17,807 nt of DNA from NCBI GenBank assembly GCA_903868375.1, contig CAIPVD010000305.1, positions 1 to 17,807 of the forward strand. The letters run 5' to 3'. This stretch comes from an uncultured delta proteobacterium (GTDB lineage Bacteria; UBA10199; GCA-002796325; 1-14-0-20-49-13). Shown in pieces: positions 1 to 7,837 of this stretch; positions within the stretch are counted from its first letter, which is position 1; each line of letters starts with the position of its first letter. The position numbers and the translations under genes are program-made. The notes below the pieces were generated by a model. The model was not told the DNA's origin. It searched no databases and saw only the letters and a list, made by a program, of their open reading frames with translations.

Positions 1-1
1 A

Positions 2-106
2 ATCGCCGTGTGCAATGAAATTCTGTTGGCGATGCCGAAATTGGGGCTGTTCGGCGGCAGGACCCGAAAGTTTCCCGAACCAAGAAAACATTGGGTCGTG
101 GAATGA
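2..106 (+). CDS. C-terminal fragment of an unrecognised protein (cut by window start)
   Basis: An open frame enters from the left edge and ends in TGA at 104-106, giving 34 residues ending KFPEPRKHWVVE. The stretch (IAVCNEILLAMPKLGLFGG and onward) has a normal amino-acid mix with no low-complexity sequence. It ends 16 bases before the best start of the next gene on the same strand, as expected inside an operon. I do not recognise the family from so short a tail. Because a membrane glycosyltransferase follows, a role in glycan or lipid-carrier metabolism is possible, but that is inference only. The competing frame that starts at 15 would place a Cys/Trp-rich, unlikely N-terminus on the next protein. 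Confidence 0.5.
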   Translation: MAVCNEILLAMPKLGLFGGRTRKFPEPRKHWVVE

Positions 107-122
107 ACATTTTGTGAGATTG

Positions 123-1604
123 ATGAATATGAAAAAATATTACTACTATCTGCTTCTGGCGTGTCCGTTCCTTTTGTTCGTCTTTGTTCTTAACTTTCCG
201 GCACCGCCGTGGCCTGACCATATCGTCTATGAATCGGTGGCGCGCGATTTTTTTAAGACCGGTATCTTTCGCTATCTTATATGGGGCGATTTCGATCCGA
301 CGTACTTAAATTTCAATTTCAACAATGGGCCGCTCTATCCATTCGTTCATCTCGTCTTTCTGAAACTTTTTGGCAGCACCGATCCGCGAATAGCTTTCGG
401 CTTCAATTATCTTCTGGCGTTTCTTACCTTCATCAACGTTTCAAATATCCTGCGCCTGGAGAATAGGCAAAAACTCTTCCTGGCGCTGCTTGCCTTCAAT
501 CCGCTCGTTTATCATTATACAAACATCGCAAGGCCGGAGTGGCTGGGGCTTTTTATTTTTTCGTGCCTTTGGCGAACGCTTGTTGCTCGCGACGAAAAAT
601 TAGCGTTGTGGAGATACCTTCTGGCGGGTGCGTTTCTTGCCCTTGCCGCGCTGAACCATCAGTTTGCGATATTCTATATCCCGATCGTTGCCTACGCAAT
701 TTATCGCCGAGAAAATGGCTGGCGCCGGCGTTCTATCGCACTTGGGCTGGTTGCCGCATCGACCGCATTCTTTCTTTCGCCGTATCTTTATTACATCGGC
801 CGCCACTTTGCAGATTTCAAATATCAGCTCTTCTCTAACCAGATATCCGCAGGGCAGGGTGTTGCCGGCGGGCCGCTTAAGTTTATCAAGAGTTTCTTTG
901 TTCCGCTTTTCTATCCGTCGATCTCGTTCTTAACTCAAACTGGCAAGATCCCAAGGTGGCAAGCGGACCTCGTTCCATTTTCCGTGATCGTTTGCATCGT
1001 TGCGCTCCTGATTAAATGGAAAAAGGGGCTAAAACTTTCGCCTATTACCATCGAAGCCGGCGTGTTCTGGTTCATCTTGAACTTAGGTTGTGCGTTTTCG
1101 ACCTACAGCCCTTATGTTACGGTGTCGGTTTCGATATTTGCGGTTGCATTGATCAGGGATATCTTTCCCGATGTTTCGCCGCGCGCCGTTAAAGTTCTGG
1201 TGTTTGCGATGATTGTGGCGGTTTTATATCAGCTATGGTTCTACAATTCAGTATCATCTAAATTGTTTCGTTCAAGCGATTATAGAATGGCGGCTGAATG
1301 CATAGCGCAGAAGATACCGAATGGAGAAACCTTGTATGTGTTAGCGTATCCCGATCCCTCCGTTCAACTGAACAACCTGCGTAGCGATCTCGATATCAGG
1401 CGCTATATAGACTTCGAAAAATATGCCGATGCGTGGAAGGATATAGTGCCAAAAAGAAAATATTTCGTAATTTCACCGGATCGTTATCTGCTAGATAGGT
1501 TCGATTATCGAGGTGCCTTAAGGAACGAATACAATCGCGGAAAATTTACGGAAGCGATCTGCAGTTCAGGCAATGTAAGCTACACGCTCTGGTCTCGGCG
1601 GTAA
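123..1604 (+). CDS. Multi-pass membrane glycosyltransferase, GT39/ArnT-PMT-like
   Basis: A 493-residue polytopic membrane protein. The N-terminus (MNMKKYYYYLLL) is a short basic stretch followed by a first membrane helix at about residues 7-25. An extracytoplasmic loop with an acidic residue (PWPDH, D32) follows, and then GPLYP at 69-73. This is the arrangement seen in GT39-type transferases, where an acidic residue after helix 1 is catalytic and a P-x-YP motif precedes helix 2. Many further hydrophobic segments run to about residue 390, followed by a soluble C-terminal domain of about 100 residues. Such enzymes move a sugar from a polyprenyl-phosphate carrier to lipid, glycan or protein outside the cytoplasmic membrane; the substrate cannot be read from sequence. 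I chose the ATG at 123 (or 129) over 15 because the 36 extra residues overlap the preceding gene's tail and look unlike a signal or membrane segment. No strong ribosome binding site is visible. Confidence 0.75.
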   Translation: MNMKKYYYYLLLACPFLLFVFVLNFPAPPWPDHIVYESVARDFFKTGIFRYLIWGDFDPTYLNFNFNNGPLYPFVHLVFLKLFGSTDPRIAFGFNYLLAFLTFINVSNILRLENRQKLFLALLAFNPLVYHYTNIARPEWLGLFIFSCLWRTLVARDEKLALWRYLLAGAFLALAALNHQFAIFYIPIVAYAIYRRENGWRRRSIALGLVAASTAFFLSPYLYYIGRHFADFKYQLFSNQISAGQGVAGGPLKFIKSFFVPLFYPSISFLTQTGKIPRWQADLVPFSVIVCIVALLIKWKKGLKLSPITIEAGVFWFILNLGCAFSTYSPYVTVSVSIFAVALIRDIFPDVSPRAVKVLVFAMIVAVLYQLWFYNSVSSKLFRSSDYRMAAECIAQKIPNGETLYVLAYPDPSVQLNNLRSDLDIRRYIDFEKYADAWKDIVPKRKYFVISPDRYLLDRFDYRGALRNEYNRGKFTEAICSSGNVSYTLWSRR

Positions 1605-1692
1605 TCATGCATTTATGTTAAAGCAAAAGCGATTTTAGAGATGTAGAATCAGAGATAAGAACGAAAAATCGATTGAGATTTTGATGTAAGAT

Positions 1693-2028
1693 TTACCTCT
1701 TGAGATTTCTTACCATTGCATAGGCCCTTTCCAATTTTTCATGGATTATTTGCGCATGTGCGACAGATATATAGCCGTAAGCATAGATGATATCTATTGC
1801 CGATGAACTTTCTGCGATTGAGCCTAAAGAAATATCAAAGAATCTGTTCCTTTCTCTTTGAGAATATCTACTGTTGCCCTCGCTTAAGTTCAGTATCGCA
1901 CTTGCGAGAGCCCGTTTCAGCTGGTCGATCAAATAACCTTCTCCTCTCGGTAGAGCCGAGATCAGATTCGGCATCGCCTTTGCAACATCAACCAAGGTTT
2001 GATAACAATGTAGCCGTCCGTGATTCAT
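1693..2028 (-). CDS. Four-helix-bundle protein, 23S rRNA intervening-sequence (S23/PF05635) family, copy A
   Basis: A 111-residue, largely helical protein of the family first seen encoded inside intervening sequences of some bacterial 23S rRNA genes and now known as stand-alone genes of unclear function. Family hallmarks are the central DQLKRAL segment (residues about 34-40), LNLSEGN (47-53) and the RFFDISLGSIAE block (60-71), matching the usual QIRRA...SNIAEG...F...GS..E pattern. The start at 2028 is set by a good Shine-Dalgarno (GAAAGGAA on the minus strand, 2033-2040); ten further in-frame residues upstream run into the inverted repeat. It is paralogous to the divergent gene at 2114: an ungapped hand alignment gives about half identical positions (about 58 of 110). 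It converges on the glycosyltransferase with 88 bases between them. The fold is shared with Avd of diversity-generating retroelements, but no reverse transcriptase or template repeat is here. Confidence 0.8.
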   Translation of the reverse strand: MNHGRLHCYQTLVDVAKAMPNLISALPRGEGYLIDQLKRALASAILNLSEGNSRYSQRERNRFFDISLGSIAESSSAIDIIYAYGYISVAHAQIIHEKLERAYAMVRNLKR

Positions 2029-2032
2029 AAAT

Positions 2033-2040
2033 TTCCTTTC
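2033..2040 (-). promoter_or_regulatory. Ribosome binding site of four-helix-bundle copy A
   Basis: Minus-strand GAAAGGAA lies about 5 bases before the ATG at 2028. It fixes that start over the upstream in-frame codon at 2058. It mirrors the site of copy B on the other side of the inverted repeat. Confidence 0.7.
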
Positions 2041-2098
2041 TTGTGAGAGAGGCCTCATTGCCTCTCACAATTGGGAGGCAATGAGGTCTCCCTCACAA
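2041..2098. repeat. Imperfect 24-bp inverted repeat between two divergent paralogous genes
   Basis: The left arm (2041-2064) and right arm (2075-2098) are reverse complements at 22 of 24 positions, around a 10-base centre (2065-2074). Inside the left part, TTGTGAGAG (2041-2049) also pairs perfectly with CTCTCACAA (2062-2070), so alternative hairpins are possible. The symmetry continues outward: each arm is followed by a GAAAGGA-type ribosome binding site, an A/T-rich spacer and the start codon of one of two paralogous genes. The whole block therefore looks like one inverted duplication. Any promoters for the pair must lie in or overlap this palindrome, because only 85 bases separate the two start codons. 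It could be an operator, a transcript hairpin that affects translation, or simply the scar of the duplication. Confidence 0.85.
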
Positions 2099-2101
2099 AT
2101 G

Positions 2102-2108
2102 AAAGGAG
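2102..2108 (+). promoter_or_regulatory. Ribosome binding site of four-helix-bundle copy B
   Basis: AAAGGAG lies 5 bases before the ATG at 2114. It identifies that codon as the start, rather than the in-frame codon at 2081 that lies within the inverted repeat. Confidence 0.8.
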
Positions 2109-2113
2109 TTTAT

Positions 2114-2446
2114 ATGTTGCACGGACGGCTCAAATGTTATCAGCTGGCGATGTTGATAGCAAAGGCAATGCCGAATCTGATCTCAAGATGGCCGAGAGGA
2201 TATTATTATCTAACCGACCAGCTGAAGCGGGCTCTTTCAAGTATAGTTCTCAACATTGCCGAAGGCAACGCAAGGACATCTGCACTTGAAAGAAAGAGGT
2301 TCTTCAACATTGCAATGGGTTCAGCTTCGGAAGTGTCTTCAATTATGGATATTGCTCTTGCATATCATCTAATCGATCAGGCCCAATTCAGCTTTTATCA
2401 GGACAATCTCCTGCAAATATACAAGATGCTATTCAAGCTGAACTAA
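2114..2446 (+). CDS. Four-helix-bundle protein, 23S rRNA intervening-sequence (S23/PF05635) family, copy B
   Basis: A 110-residue paralogue of the divergent gene at 1693-2028. The two proteins share the N-terminus HGRL-CYQ, the block AKAMPNLIS (residues 16-24), DQLKRAL (34-40), EGN (51-53), RFF (60-62) and a GS..E motif; they diverge most in the last 30 residues. Length and motif order match the family of helical-bundle proteins, which usually assemble into oligomers with a basic, nucleic-acid-compatible surface; the function of stand-alone members is not established. The start is decided by the AAAGGAG at 2102-2108. The next gene is 177 bases downstream on the same strand. That gap holds only a weak hairpin (2448-2468) and no convincing gene. 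Confidence 0.8.
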   Translation: MLHGRLKCYQLAMLIAKAMPNLISRWPRGYYYLTDQLKRALSSIVLNIAEGNARTSALERKRFFNIAMGSASEVSSIMDIALAYHLIDQAQFSFYQDNLLQIYKMLFKLN

Positions 2447-2623
2447 TCGGTAATCTTCATCGTTACCGTCGTCGTAATCGGCAAATTAAAAAACATCGAT
2501 GCAATGATTTCCGCACAAGAAAGGTTAAGGTTAATCTCGCCGTGGCTAAAAGTGCCATAAACCTTCATTTTCATCGAAAAAAGCTTGCGCTGTTAGGCAA
2601 ATATTTATACGGTGCCAAAGTAC

Positions 2624-3370
2624 ATGGAAAAGCCAAAGAAAATCATCGCAATACTTATTGCTTACAATGCCGCCGGCACTTTAAGGCAATTCTATTCTTC
2701 CTTTCCAAGGCATCTTGTCGATGAGCTTGTTCTAGTCGATGACGCTTCTAAAGACGGAACGTTTGAACTTGCAAAGGAGCTTGGAATCAATGCCTATCAG
2801 AACCGCGTAAATCTTGGCTATGGCGGCAATATGAAAGAGGCGATAAGGATAGCGCTGGAGGGAGGCGCCGACGTCATAATAGATATTCACCCTGACGGCG
2901 AATACAATCCTTCCGCGATTCCCGCGGCGCTTAAGGCGGTCGAAAATGGCGCCGATCTTGTTTTAGGCAACCGTTTCTACGATGCGAAGGCACCTCTTTC
3001 CAGCGGTATGCGCGTTTGGAAATTCTTTCCGATAATGGCGCTTAACAAAATAGCGCAGGTTGTTTTGGGCGTTAAGATACACGATCTTCATCAGGGATTT
3101 AGGGTCTATACTAGAAAGTTGCTCGAGAAGATCAATTACAAGAACGATTCGAACGGTTATATATTCAGTTTTGAATTAATAGCGCAGGCCGCTTTTAACA
3201 AATGTTCCATAGCGGAAGTGCCTGTCGATACGAACTATACCGGCGTTAAGAGAGGTGCGAGCCTTAAACACAGCCTGAAATATTCATTTGGAATATTCAA
3301 GGTCATGTTCTTCTTTTTGCTGGCTAAATCGTTCTATAGAACTTCAATGTATGAAAGAAAATTTACCTAA
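2624..3370 (+). CDS. GT2 family glycosyltransferase, dolichyl/polyprenyl-phosphate sugar synthase-like
   Basis: A 248-residue protein of the DPM1/DPG-synthase-like GT2 group. It opens with a beta strand and IAYNAAGTL, followed by the nucleotide-sugar site LVLVDDASKDGT, then NRVNLGYGGN, the DIHPDGEYNP segment (the equivalent of the metal-binding DxD/DADGQ motif), and VLGNRF with the downstream HDLHQGFRVY block. One hydrophobic stretch near the C-terminus (MFFFLLA) may anchor it at the membrane. These enzymes usually transfer a sugar from a nucleotide donor to a polyprenyl phosphate on the cytoplasmic side, producing the donor used by GT39/GT-C transferases such as the one at 123-1604. I prefer the ATG at 2624, but an in-frame GTG at 2612 is possible; neither has a clear ribosome binding site. 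The 3' end overlaps the next gene by 20 bases. Confidence 0.85.
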   Translation: MEKPKKIIAILIAYNAAGTLRQFYSSFPRHLVDELVLVDDASKDGTFELAKELGINAYQNRVNLGYGGNMKEAIRIALEGGADVIIDIHPDGEYNPSAIPAALKAVENGADLVLGNRFYDAKAPLSSGMRVWKFFPIMALNKIAQVVLGVKIHDLHQGFRVYTRKLLEKINYKNDSNGYIFSFELIAQAAFNKCSIAEVPVDTNYTGVKRGASLKHSLKYSFGIFKVMFFFLLAKSFYRTSMYERKFT

Positions 3371-4184
3371 AACGCTCATAACCGGCGCCGATGGCATGGT
3401 CGGCTCTTACGTCGATTTCGGCATCAAGACAGATCCCCGTTCGCTAGACGTTGCGGACATGAACGAAACCATGTCGGTTGTAAAAAAACACGCGCCAGAG
3501 GTTATCATTCATCTAGCTGCTGAAACCGACGTTGACAGGTGCGAAAGAGACCCAAACCACGCCTATTTTATAAATTCCGTCGGTACGTACAACGTTGTTC
3601 TCGCGGCAAAAGAGGTCGGGGCGAAGTTAGTTTATGTTTCGACCTCCGGTATCTTCGACGGCCAAAAGAGCGGCCCATATACGGAAGACGATATGCCCAA
3701 TCCGAAAAATTATTACGGACATTCGAAATTTTTGGGCGAGGTGATAGTTAGGTCGCTCTTAAAGGACCATATAATCGCGCGTGCCTGCTGGATGTTCGGC
3801 GGCGGCCCAAAAAAAGACGAAAAATTCGTTGCGAAGATCATCGCTCAATTGCGGAATAAGGAGATCAAGGCGCTGAACGACGTTTGCGGCTCGCCAACTT
3901 TCGGAAAAGATCTGGTCGGTGGCATTAAGAAGTTATTGCTAGATGGCGCGGTAGGGACGTTCAATCTTTCCAACGAAGGCGTTTGCTCAAGATACGATAT
4001 CGCAAAAGCGATAACAGAGGTGCTTAACCCGTCGGTAAAGGTTGTGGCCGTTGATAGGCGCTATTTCGACCTCGATGCCGAACGTGTCTCGAACGAATCG
4101 ATGGTGTCGAAGGTCAAGATAATGCGCCCGTGGAAAGAGGCGCTGGTAGAATATTTAAAGACGGAATGGGAGAATAAAATATGA
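3351..4184 (+). CDS. NAD(P)-dependent sugar reductase/epimerase, RmlD-like extended SDR
   Basis: A 277-residue short-chain dehydrogenase of the dTDP-4-dehydrorhamnose reductase type. It has a Rossmann nucleotide loop TGADGMVG (residues 11-18), HLAAETDVDRCE (the usual LAA.T.VD.CE block of RmlD proteins), a Ser/Thr stretch VSTSGIFDG, and the catalytic Y122-x3-K126 (YGHSK). The family reduces a 4-keto group of a nucleotide-linked 6-deoxysugar. The substrate here is not certain, because the N-terminus is shorter than in classical RmlD and there are no rmlA/B/C neighbours in view. The true start is the ATG at 3351: residues upstream in this frame are a shadow of the preceding GT2 gene, and the glycine-rich strand begins right after KENLPKTLI. 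The stop overlaps the next start as ATGA. The neighbouring C-methyltransferase supports a role in making an unusual deoxysugar. Confidence 0.85.
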   Translation: MKENLPKTLITGADGMVGSYVDFGIKTDPRSLDVADMNETMSVVKKHAPEVIIHLAAETDVDRCERDPNHAYFINSVGTYNVVLAAKEVGAKLVYVSTSGIFDGQKSGPYTEDDMPNPKNYYGHSKFLGEVIVRSLLKDHIIARACWMFGGGPKKDEKFVAKIIAQLRNKEIKALNDVCGSPTFGKDLVGGIKKLLLDGAVGTFNLSNEGVCSRYDIAKAITEVLNPSVKVVAVDRRYFDLDAERVSNESMVSKVKIMRPWKEALVEYLKTEWENKI

Positions 4185-5413
4185 AAGCCGATTTCAAACA
4201 CAAAGATGAATGCAGGATATGCCGGTCGAAAGGCCTAAAGAAAATATTAGATTTAGGCACGATGCCTCTTGCGAATGCCTTTCTTAAAAAAGAGGAACTA
4301 AACAAGCCCGAACCTGCATTTCCGCTTGTCGTCTATTTTTGCGAGACATGTTCGCTGGTGCAGCTTGCCGACGTTGTAGATAGCTCTATGATGTTCAGCG
4401 ATTATCATTACCTTACTTCAGCCAGTAAGCCGTTGGCCGATCACTTTTGTCAGCTGGGAGAAGAGATCGCACGCCGTTTCGCTACGAACCGCGACGACTT
4501 GGTGGTGGAAATAGGTTCCAACGACGGCGTTTTGCTCGAAAGCATAAAGGACAAATGCCGGGTGCTTGGCGTCGATCCGGCGAAGAACGTGGTGGAGATA
4601 GCAAAGAAGCGCGGAGTTGAAACGATCTGCGATTTCTTTGGCGAGGAGCTGGCAGAGAAGATCGTTAAAAAGTATGGTCACGCAAAGGCTATGACCGCCA
4701 ATAACGTTATGGCGCATGTTGACGACCTGCATGGCGTATTCAAAGGAGTGAAAAAGCTGCTTGCCGATGACGGCGTCTTCGTATTCGAGGCGCATTGGGT
4801 CGGGAACTTGATAGGCGATGGCGGATTCGACCAGATCTACCACGAACATCTTTGCTATTATTCGCTTCACAGCCTTAAACACATGACCGAACTGCTTGGG
4901 CTGAAGATTATAGATGCAACGCTCGTTCCCATTCACGGGCAATCGCTCAAAGTCTATGTTGCGAAACATGGCGAGCCGAGCAGGCAAGTTGCGGACCTGC
5001 TGAAAAAAGAGAAGGAACTTCGGCTGGACCGGATAGAAACTTACAAGGCGTTCTCTGACAAGGTCGAATCGAATAAGATCAAACTATTAAAATTGATTTC
5101 AGGCCTTAAAGCAGAAGGCAAGCAGATCGCCGCTTACGGAGCGCCGGCAAAAGGGAACACGCTTCTTAATTATTTTCATTTGAACGGAGACACCGTTTCA
5201 TTTGTAACCGACACAACGCCTTTAAAGCAGGGGCTCTATACACCGGGGACACATATTCCGGTCTTGGCTCCAGAGAAGATGAACGAGATGCTGCCCGACT
5301 ACGTAATTCTTTTGGCGTGGAACTATGCGGACGCCATTCTTGCCAAAGAAAAAGCGCTGCGAGATAAGGGAGTTAAATTCATCATTCCAGTGCCGGAGGT
5401 GAGGATAGCATGA
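4181..5413 (+). CDS. Sugar C-methyltransferase (class I SAM-dependent, NovU/TylC3-like three-domain family)
   Basis: A 410-residue protein with the complete architecture of sugar C-methyltransferases. The N-terminal zinc-binding domain has C11-x2-C14 and C54-x2-C57 around the conserved LGTMPLANAF. The SAM domain has VVEIGSNDGVLL (108-119), followed by ANNVMAHVDDL and the conserved YHEHLCYYS (220-228), whose His and Glu residues are typical of the catalytic site. The C-terminal Rossmann-like domain has IAAYGAPAKGNTLLNYF (316-332). Known members methylate a carbon of a nucleotide-linked keto-deoxysugar, for example in antibiotic or O-antigen branched sugars. With the adjacent reductase it could methylate a 4-keto intermediate and then have it reduced. 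It is translationally coupled on both sides: ATGA with the reductase (4181-4184) and ATGA with leuS (5410-5413). Confidence 0.88.
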   Translation: MKADFKHKDECRICRSKGLKKILDLGTMPLANAFLKKEELNKPEPAFPLVVYFCETCSLVQLADVVDSSMMFSDYHYLTSASKPLADHFCQLGEEIARRFATNRDDLVVEIGSNDGVLLESIKDKCRVLGVDPAKNVVEIAKKRGVETICDFFGEELAEKIVKKYGHAKAMTANNVMAHVDDLHGVFKGVKKLLADDGVFVFEAHWVGNLIGDGGFDQIYHEHLCYYSLHSLKHMTELLGLKIIDATLVPIHGQSLKVYVAKHGEPSRQVADLLKKEKELRLDRIETYKAFSDKVESNKIKLLKLISGLKAEGKQIAAYGAPAKGNTLLNYFHLNGDTVSFVTDTTPLKQGLYTPGTHIPVLAPEKMNEMLPDYVILLAWNYADAILAKEKALRDKGVKFIIPVPEVRIA

Positions 5414-7827
5414 CGAACGAAACGTATGATCCTAAATCGATAGAATCAAAGTGGCAAAAGGAGTGGGAAAAGAGCGGAATTTATCAGGTAAAAGAAGACC
5501 CGAAAAGGCCCAAATACTATTTATTGGAAATGCTGCCGTATCCATCAGGCCGTCTGCATATGGGGCACGTGCGCAATTATTCAATTGGCGATCTCGTCAC
5601 GCGTTACAAAAGGATGAACGGATTTAACGTTCTGCATCCGATCGGCTGGGACGCCTTCGGCATGCCGGCGGAGAACGCTGCGATCAAGAACAAAAGCCAT
5701 CCGGCGAAATGGACATATTCAAATATCGATTACATGCGCCTGCAGTTCAAGAAACTTGGCATCTCCTACGATTGGAGCCGTGAAGTCGCGACTTGCGATC
5801 CCGAATATTATAAATGGGAACAGCTCGTATTCCTGCGCATGTTCGAGAAGGGGATAATCATTCGCAAAGAGGCGATGCTTAACTGGTGCGATACGTGCAA
5901 AACGGTTCTTGCCAACGAACAGGCGGAAGGCGGCAAATGCTGGCGCTGCGATAACGAAGTGGCGCTAAAGCCTCTTACTCAATGGTTCGTCCGCCTGCCG
6001 CTTTATGCCGAAGAACTGCTTAAAGATATCGATACGCTTGAAGGTTGGCCGGAACGCGTTCGTAACATGCAGCGCGCTTGGATAGGTAAGAGCGTGGGCG
6101 CTAGTATTAAATTCAACGTTAAGGATTCCGATAAACAGGTCGAGGTCTTCACCACTCGCCCCGATACATTGTTTGGTGCAACGTTCATGAGCCTTGCCGC
6201 CGAACATCCTTTGGTGGAAGCGCTGGCGAAGGGAACGGGGCAGGAGAAGAAGATTAAAGAGTTCAAGGAAAAGACATCCAAGATCGGCCGTCTCGATAGG
6301 ATCGCGGGTAATTTCGAGAAAGAAGGCGTTTGGACGGGGGCGTATTGCATAAATCCGGCAACGGGTTTGGATATGCCGATCTACACGGCAAATTTCGTAT
6401 TAATGGATTATGGAACCGGCGCAGTTATGGCGGTACCGGCGCACGACAGCCGAGACTTCGATTTTGCCAAGAAGTATAATTTGCCGATCAAGCAGGTTAT
6501 TAGCCCACGGTCCGGCGACATCGATAAAAGCAAGGCGTATGAAGATGACGGAATACTTATAGACTCTGGCAAATTCACAGGCCTTGAATCTGAAAACGCC
6601 AGAAATCAAATAATATTAGACCTTTCATTACAAGGAGTTGGAAAGGCAACTGTAAACTATAAGTTGAAAGATTGGTGCATCTCCAGGCAACGTTATTGGG
6701 GGGCGCCGATACCTATTATTTACTGCGAAAAGTGCGGAACGGTTGGCGTACCTGAAAAGGACCTGCCGGTGGAACTTCCAAAAGACGTTCAGCTAACGGG
6801 CGAGGGTGGCTCGCCTCTTGCGAAAGTAGAAAAGTTCGTCAATTGCAAGTGCCCTAAATGCGGAGGTAAGGCGCGCCGCGAAACCGATACGATGGATACG
6901 TTCGTGGAGTCGAGCTGGTATTTCCTTCGCTATTGCTCGCCAAAATACGATAAAGGCCCGGTCGATCCTGCAGCTGCGAAGTATTGGATGCCTATCGATC
7001 AATATATCGGCGGCATCGAACATGCGGTCGGGCATCTGCTCTATTCCAGATTCTACATGAAGATACTTCGCGATCTAAACCTTCTCAAGTTCAGCGAAAC
7101 GAATGAACCGGTTAAGAACCTGTTAACTCAAGGGATGGTAACTCTTGGCGGCGCAGCAATGTCTAAGTCGCGCGGCAACATCGTTGATCCCGATAAGATC
7201 ATAGAAAAATACGGCGCAGATACCGCAAGACTCTTCATTTTGTTCGCATCGCCACCCGAAAAAGACCTTGAATGGAGCGATGCCGGCATTGAAGGTAGCT
7301 GGAGATTCTTGAATCGCGTTTGGCGCATATGCCAGGCGGGGAAAAGTATAGAACAGTCGCCGGACCTGGAACGCTGGACTCATAAAACGATAAAACGCGT
7401 TACGAGTGAAATAGAACGTTTCCATTTCAATACTGCGATCTCCGCAATAATGGAGTTCGTAAATTTCCTCTACGCTAACGAGGCTTCAGTAACAAAAGAT
7501 GCCGTAAATATCCTGGTGCAGTTGATATCGCCCTTCGCGCCTCACATGGCGGAAGAACTTTGGAAGGGGCTTGGGCATAAAGAAAGCGTTATAAATTCTT
7601 CGTGGCCGAAATTCGATCCGGCAAAGACGGCGGATGAAATGATGATGATAGTCGTCCAGGTGAATGGAAAGCTCCGCGATAAGCTGGAAGTCGATCCGAA
7701 CACCGGCGAAGAAGAGATAAAAAAGCTCGCACAAGCTGCCGAAAAGGCCGCGCCGTTCATAGAAGGCAAGCAGGTCAAGAAGATCATCTATGTTCCAAAG
7801 AAGCTCGTGAACATTGTGGTGGGATGA
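5410..7827 (+). CDS. leuS: Leucyl-tRNA synthetase (LeuRS), class Ia
   Basis: An 805-residue protein, the length typical of bacterial LeuRS. Visible signatures are PYPSGRLHMGH with the HIGH-equivalent H50-M-G-H53, the first zinc module C160-x2-C163...C177-x2-C180, the editing (CP1) domain with the Thr-rich TTRPDT (248-253) and GTGAVMAVPAHD, a second Cys-rich module (YCEKCG...CKCPKCGG), GGIEHAVGHLLYSRF, the KMSKS loop as AMSKS (583-587), and a C-terminal domain including VVQVNGKLRD. It charges tRNA-Leu with leucine and hydrolyses mischarged products. The start overlaps the stop of the sugar methyltransferase by 4 bases, so translation is probably coupled to a glycan gene, an unusual arrangement for an essential synthetase. 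holA follows after 10 bases. No residue of the catalytic or editing motifs appears to be missing. Confidence 0.97.
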   Translation: MTNETYDPKSIESKWQKEWEKSGIYQVKEDPKRPKYYLLEMLPYPSGRLHMGHVRNYSIGDLVTRYKRMNGFNVLHPIGWDAFGMPAENAAIKNKSHPAKWTYSNIDYMRLQFKKLGISYDWSREVATCDPEYYKWEQLVFLRMFEKGIIIRKEAMLNWCDTCKTVLANEQAEGGKCWRCDNEVALKPLTQWFVRLPLYAEELLKDIDTLEGWPERVRNMQRAWIGKSVGASIKFNVKDSDKQVEVFTTRPDTLFGATFMSLAAEHPLVEALAKGTGQEKKIKEFKEKTSKIGRLDRIAGNFEKEGVWTGAYCINPATGLDMPIYTANFVLMDYGTGAVMAVPAHDSRDFDFAKKYNLPIKQVISPRSGDIDKSKAYEDDGILIDSGKFTGLESENARNQIILDLSLQGVGKATVNYKLKDWCISRQRYWGAPIPIIYCEKCGTVGVPEKDLPVELPKDVQLTGEGGSPLAKVEKFVNCKCPKCGGKARRETDTMDTFVESSWYFLRYCSPKYDKGPVDPAAAKYWMPIDQYIGGIEHAVGHLLYSRFYMKILRDLNLLKFSETNEPVKNLLTQGMVTLGGAAMSKSRGNIVDPDKIIEKYGADTARLFILFASPPEKDLEWSDAGIEGSWRFLNRVWRICQAGKSIEQSPDLERWTHKTIKRVTSEIERFHFNTAISAIMEFVNFLYANEASVTKDAVNILVQLISPFAPHMAEELWKGLGHKESVINSSWPKFDPAKTADEMMMIVVQVNGKLRDKLEVDPNTGEEEIKKLAQAAEKAAPFIEGKQVKKIIYVPKKLVNIVVG

Positions 7828-7837
7828 ACCGGAAACA

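Noticed and set aside
15..122. N-terminal extension of the glycosyltransferase from an upstream ATG at 15
   Set aside because: The extra 36 residues are Cys/Trp/Gly-rich and out of frame with a plausible gene tail (2-106). The basic, hydrophobic N-terminus begins naturally at 123.
1665..1682. Short inverted repeat AAAATC/GATTTT between convergent genes as a terminator
   Set aside because: A six-base A/T-rich stem with no following T-run on either strand; it may be chance.
2041..2098. Terminal inverted repeats of an insertion sequence
   Set aside because: The arms are adjacent, with a 10-base centre and no transposase or target duplication. The symmetry includes gene starts, so an inverted duplication explains it better.
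1693..2446. Accessory (Avd-like) genes of a diversity-generating retroelement
   Set aside because: The fold family is shared, but there is no reverse transcriptase, template repeat or variable repeat in the window. The sequence looks closer to the stand-alone S23-type family.
2448..2468. Hairpin CGGTAA/TTACCG two bases after four-helix-bundle copy B as its terminator
   Set aside because: The stem is only six pairs with a nine-base loop, and no T-tract follows. The rest of the 177-base gap shows no gene or clear promoter.
4418..4987. 189-codon open frame on the minus strand inside the methyltransferase gene
   Set aside because: It lies wholly opposite a gene with full family motifs, and its translation has no recognisable domain.
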